Source: an uncultured beta proteobacterium
GTDB taxonomy: Bacteria; Pseudomonadota; Gammaproteobacteria; Burkholderiales; Burkholderiaceae_C
Length of the DNA: 7,900 bases
Reading direction: 5' to 3'
NCBI GenBank assembly: GCA_903834645.1
Contig: CAILKA010000232.1
Span: 1 to 7,900, forward strand
Positions 4,802 through 7,900 of the stretch are shown here, in pieces (within the stretch, counting starts at the first letter, position 1; the number at the start of each line of letters is the position of its first letter). The notes beneath the pieces were generated by a model. The model did not search any database. It was not told the DNA's origin and saw only the letters and a program-made list of their open reading frames with translations. Both the position numbers and the translations under genes were made by a program.

Positions 4802-6727
4802 GTGACTGCCACCCTGTTCTCAGCCGTTGATGAGCGCCCGCAGGCCATGCCTGCGGGCACGCTGCCTGTGGGGGTGCATGACTGGCTTCAAGGCTGGGCT
4901 CATGCGGTCAATGTGGTCGCTTTCGAGGCGCACTTGCAGGCGCTTCGCACCGAGGTGGTGCGGGCTGCCGCTACACCCGCCGGGCGCCCGGTGTGGATCC
5001 ATCTGTGCGGAGACGCCGCGTGGGCGGCGCAGCTGGCGCAGTTGCGCCGCCGCGTGGCCGAGGCCGGCAGCGCCGTGCAGGCACTCGCGCGCTTCCCGCT
5101 GCTGGGCGTGCCCTTTGCCGTCAAGGACAACATCGACATCGCAGGCGAGCCCACCACGGCGGCCTGCCCGGCCTTCGCGCACACCGCCACCGAGCACGCC
5201 ACGGTGGTGCGCCAGCTGCTCGAAGCCGGTGCGCTGTGGATGGGCAAGACGAACCTGGATCAGTTCGCCACGGGCCTGGTCGGCACGCGCTCGCCCTATG
5301 GGCAGCCTGCCAGCGTGGCAGACGCGGCGCGGGTGAGTGGAGGCTCGAGCTCGGGCTCGGCGGTGGCGGTGGCACGGGGCTGGGTGGCCTTTGCGCTGGG
5401 CACGGACACCGCCGGCTCCGGCCGCATACCGGCCGGGTTCAACGGCCTGGTCGGGCTCAAGCCCACGCCGGGGCGTGTGTCCACGGCCGGCGTGCTGCCG
5501 GCTTGCCGCACGCTCGACTGCGTATCGGTCTTTGCGCACACGGTGGCCGACGCTGTCCGGGTGCTGTCCGTGATCGAGGGCGAGGACGCGCGCGACGCCT
5601 ACAGCTCGCGTGTGGCCGGGCCGGCTGCGGCTGCGCCGCGCGTGCGCCTGGGTGTGCCCGAGGCACCCACCTTCCACGGCGACGCCGGGTATCAGCCGGC
5701 GTGGCGCTCGGCGGTGCAGCGCGCGCAGACGCTGGGCTGGGAGGTGGTGCCGCTCGACTTTTCTGCGCTCTTCGAGGTGGCCGCGTTGCTCTACGAGGGG
5801 CCGTGGGTGGCCGAGCGCCATGCGGTGCTGCAGGCGCTGCTCGAGCAGGATCCGCAGGCGGTGGACGAGACGGTCAGGCGGGTCGTCAGTCGGGCGGTCG
5901 GGATGAGCGCCACCGACACCTTCCGCGCGCAGTACCGGCTGCGCGAGCTGCAGGCGCGGCTGCGTGACACGTGGCAGTCCGTCGACGCCCTGATGGTGCC
6001 CACGGCGCCGGGCCACCCCACCTTCGAGGCGGTGGCGCGCGACCCGGTGGGCGAGAACGCGGTGCTGGGCACCTACACGAACTTCGTCAATCTGCTGGGC
6101 TGGTGCGCGCTGGCGCTGCCGGCCGGGAAGACGCCCGTGGGTTTGCCTTTTGGCATCACGCTGATCGGGCCGGCTGCGGGCGACGTGGCCCTGGCCGATC
6201 TGGGTGGCCGCTGGGAGCGTACCCAGGCCGCGTTGGAGGAGGCGCGCAACGAGCAGCCCGGTAAGGAGCCGGCCGGTCTCCGGACGGGTGGCCTGACCCT
6301 GCCGGCTTCACTCCCCGCCACCGAGGCCTGCCTGCCGATCGCCGTCGTGGGCGCCCACCTGAGTGGATTGCCACTCAACGGCCAGCTCACCGAGCGCGGG
6401 TCACGGCTCTTGCGGGCTGCGCGCACGGCGCCGCGCTACCGGCTGCATGCGCTGCCCGGCACCACACCACCCAAGCCCGGGTTGCGCCGCGTGGCCGACC
6501 ACGAGGCGGGCGCCTCGATCGAGGTGGAGGTGTGGTCGATGCCGCAGGCGCAGGTGGGCTCGTTCCTGGCCCTGATTCCTGCGCCGCTCGGCCTGGGCTC
6601 GATCGAGCTCGAAGACGGCACGCGCGTGCACGGCTTTCTCTGCGAGGCGCATGCACTGCAGGCGGCGCCCGACATCTCGCACCTCGGCGGGTGGCGCGCC
6701 TTCCTCGCCACGCAACCCGCCACCTGA
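4802..6727 (+). CDS. atzF: Allophanate hydrolase
   Basis: Cytoplasmic amidase-signature enzyme that splits allophanate (urea-1-carboxylate) into ammonium and carbon dioxide, the last step of urea carboxylase/amidolyase and s-triazine degradation. The 641-aa product has the full two-domain form. The amidase domain carries the catalytic Lys108 (FAVKDNIDIAG), cis-Ser182 (SGGSSSGSAVAV) and nucleophile Ser206 (GTDTAGSGRIPAGF); the spacings of 74 and 24 match AtzF of Pseudomonas sp. ADP. The C-terminal domain (about 505-641, with VGAHLSGLPLNGQL) is the AtzF-specific one that separates it from plain amidases. The start is either the GTG at 4802 or the ATG at 4847; neither has a clear Shine-Dalgarno, and conserved sequence begins only after both. 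It lies 58 bp after the phosphoglycerol transferase gene but behind its own putative operator, and 42 bp before a solute-binding protein gene, with which it is probably cotranscribed. No urea carboxylase gene is visible. Confidence 0.95.
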   Translation: MTATLFSAVDERPQAMPAGTLPVGVHDWLQGWAHAVNVVAFEAHLQALRTEVVRAAATPAGRPVWIHLCGDAAWAAQLAQLRRRVAEAGSAVQALARFPLLGVPFAVKDNIDIAGEPTTAACPAFAHTATEHATVVRQLLEAGALWMGKTNLDQFATGLVGTRSPYGQPASVADAARVSGGSSSGSAVAVARGWVAFALGTDTAGSGRIPAGFNGLVGLKPTPGRVSTAGVLPACRTLDCVSVFAHTVADAVRVLSVIEGEDARDAYSSRVAGPAAAAPRVRLGVPEAPTFHGDAGYQPAWRSAVQRAQTLGWEVVPLDFSALFEVAALLYEGPWVAERHAVLQALLEQDPQAVDETVRRVVSRAVGMSATDTFRAQYRLRELQARLRDTWQSVDALMVPTAPGHPTFEAVARDPVGENAVLGTYTNFVNLLGWCALALPAGKTPVGLPFGITLIGPAAGDVALADLGGRWERTQAALEEARNEQPGKEPAGLRTGGLTLPASLPATEACLPIAVVGAHLSGLPLNGQLTERGSRLLRAARTAPRYRLHALPGTTPPKPGLRRVADHEAGASIEVEVWSMPQAQVGSFLALIPAPLGLGSIELEDGTRVHGFLCEAHALQAAPDISHLGGWRAFLATQPAT

Positions 6728-6756
6728 CCCCTCCACCGTACCCCCACCTGAACCGC

Positions 6757-6763
6757 AAGGGAG
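6757..6763 (+). promoter_or_regulatory. Strong Shine-Dalgarno of the solute-binding protein
   Basis: AAGGGAG ends 6 nt before the ATG at 6770, setting the start clearly. The 42-bp gap after atzF contains no terminator-like hairpin or separate promoter that I can see, which supports cotranscription. Confidence 0.75.
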
Positions 6764-6769
6764 ATCTCC

Positions 6770-7900
6770 ATGGACCGTCGCGACTTCCTCTCCAGCAGCG
6801 CCGCCGCCGGCGCGATCGCCGGGCTGCCCGGCATGGCCGCCGCGCAGACGCGCCCGGCCGACGTGCTCGTGGTGGCCAACGAGTTCGGGCCGAATTCGCT
6901 GGACATCCACACCGTAGGCGCCAACCGCCCGGCCTACGGCGTGTCGTGGCTGTGCTACGACCGCTTGATGACCTACGCGAAGAAGAAGCTGCCCGACGGG
7001 CGCGTGATGTACGACATGGACAAGCTCGCGCCCGAACTGGCCGAGAGCTGGAAGATCGCGCCCGATGGAAACTCCGTGACCTTCAAGCTGCGCAAGAACG
7101 CGAAGTTCCACGACGGCACGCCCGTGACCGCCAAGGACGTGAAGTGGTCTTTCGACCGCGCGCTGGCCGCAGGCGGCTTTCCGACCTTCCAGATGGCTGC
7201 CGGCTCGCTCGAGAAGCCCGACCAGTTCGTGGTGGTGGACGAGCACACCTTCATGGTGAAGTTCATCCGCCGCGACAAGATGACGATGAACAACATGGCG
7301 GTGGTGGTGCCCTGCGTCTTCAACTCCGAACTGGTGAAGAAGAACGCGACGGCCCAGGACCCGTGGGGGCTGGCCTGGACGCGCAACAACACCGCCGGCG
7401 GCGGGGCCTACAAGGTGGAGGCCTTCCGGCCGGGGCAGGAGATCGTCTACGTGCGCAACGAAGACTGGAAGAGTGGCACGCTGCCCAAGTTGCGCCGCAT
7501 CATCCAGCGCGAGGTGCCCAACGCCGGCAACCGCCGCGCGCTGCTCGTCAAGGGCGACATCGACATGACCTACGACATGCCGCCCAAGGACTTCTCCGAA
7601 CTCGCCAAGGAGGGCGGCTCGATCAAGGTGGCCACGATGCCGATCGAGAACGCGATGTTCTACCTCGGCATGAACGTGACGAAGCCGCCCTTCAACAACG
7701 CGAAGATCCGCCAGGCCGTGGCCTACGCGTTGCCCTACGACAAGATGTTCGACAACGCCCTGTACGGGCGCGGGGCCAAGCTCTACGGGGCCGCCTCGGG
7801 CCAGGTGAAGACCACCGCCTGGCCGCAGCCCACCGGCTACAAGACCGACATCGCCAAGGCCAAGGCGCTGATGGCCGAGGCCGGCGCTGCGGCGGGCTTC
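6770..7900 (+). CDS. ABC transporter family 5 extracellular solute-binding protein (3' end outside window)
   Basis: The frame stays open for 377 codons to the window edge, so the C-terminal part is missing; family members have about 500-550 residues. It starts MDRRDFLSSSAAAG, an RR-D-F-L motif followed by a hydrophobic stretch and AAAQ (residues 23-26), which reads as a Tat-like export signal with cleavage near residue 25. The mature part shows family 5 (DppA/OppA type) features: LAPELAESWKIAPDG, VTFKLRKNAKFHDGTPVTAKDVKWSFDR (residues about 103-130), a GGGAYKVEAFRPGQEI segment, and FNNAKIRQAVAYALPYDKM. It is the periplasmic receptor of an ABC importer that usually takes peptides, but members bind other solutes. 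Placed directly after atzF, it probably imports a nitrogen compound whose breakdown yields urea or allophanate. Ligand is inferred from context only. Permease and ATPase genes are expected downstream. Confidence 0.93.
   Translation, partial: MDRRDFLSSSAAAGAIAGLPGMAAAQTRPADVLVVANEFGPNSLDIHTVGANRPAYGVSWLCYDRLMTYAKKKLPDGRVMYDMDKLAPELAESWKIAPDGNSVTFKLRKNAKFHDGTPVTAKDVKWSFDRALAAGGFPTFQMAAGSLEKPDQFVVVDEHTFMVKFIRRDKMTMNNMAVVVPCVFNSELVKKNATAQDPWGLAWTRNNTAGGGAYKVEAFRPGQEIVYVRNEDWKSGTLPKLRRIIQREVPNAGNRRALLVKGDIDMTYDMPPKDFSELAKEGGSIKVATMPIENAMFYLGMNVTKPPFNNAKIRQAVAYALPYDKMFDNALYGRGAKLYGAASGQVKTTAWPQPTGYKTDIAKAKALMAEAGAAAGF

Noticed and set aside
2923..4860. Very long minus-strand open frame opposite the phosphoglycerol transferase gene
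   Set aside because: It is a high-GC shadow: the His/Arg/Pro-rich composition has no family motifs, and the plus strand carries clear catalytic motifs.
4820..6016. 398-codon minus-strand open frame opposite atzF
   Set aside because: It lies antisense to a fully conserved amidase domain and has low-complexity composition, so it is a codon-bias artefact.

Overview
The window looks like a chromosome segment of a high-GC betaproteobacterium, probably order Burkholderiales. The grounds are strong G/C-ending codon use, a Burkholderiales-style allophanate hydrolase, a peptide-type ABC binding protein with an RR-containing leader, and Rpn/DUF4351 proteins with GKLE repeats. Genus cannot be told from the sequence; Tepidimonas- or Caldimonas-like organisms are only a guess.

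The left part (about 1-3000, minus strand) is a patchwork of gene remnants around one intact two-gene cassette. Remnants include two copies of the 3' end of a YdhS-like FAD/NAD(P)-binding protein gene, three DUF4351 (Rpn family) pieces, and the first ~20 codons of a GlcNAc-type glycosyltransferase. The cassette (1231 down to 355) has a near-consensus sigma70 promoter, with a 9+2+9 bp palindrome lying over its -35 box. It encodes a 94-aa Cys/His-rich protein and then a 174-aa helix-turn-helix protein 13 bp later. The cassette sits between two 155-bp direct repeats that are about 97% identical. Its layout (small protein first, DNA-binding partner second, operator on its own promoter) resembles a toxin-antitoxin or other self-regulated module. 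I know of no assigned function, and it is the best candidate here for an undescribed system.

The right part (3127-7900, plus strand) is ordinary, well-conserved coding sequence. It holds an OpgB/LtaS-type membrane phosphoglycerol transferase, then a complete allophanate hydrolase (atzF) preceded by a perfect 14-bp GntR/FadR-style palindrome, then the first 377 codons of a family 5 extracellular solute-binding protein with a strong Shine-Dalgarno site. atzF and the binding protein are probably one operon for taking up and breaking down a urea-, amide- or peptide-type nitrogen source. Permease and ATPase genes would be expected beyond the window.
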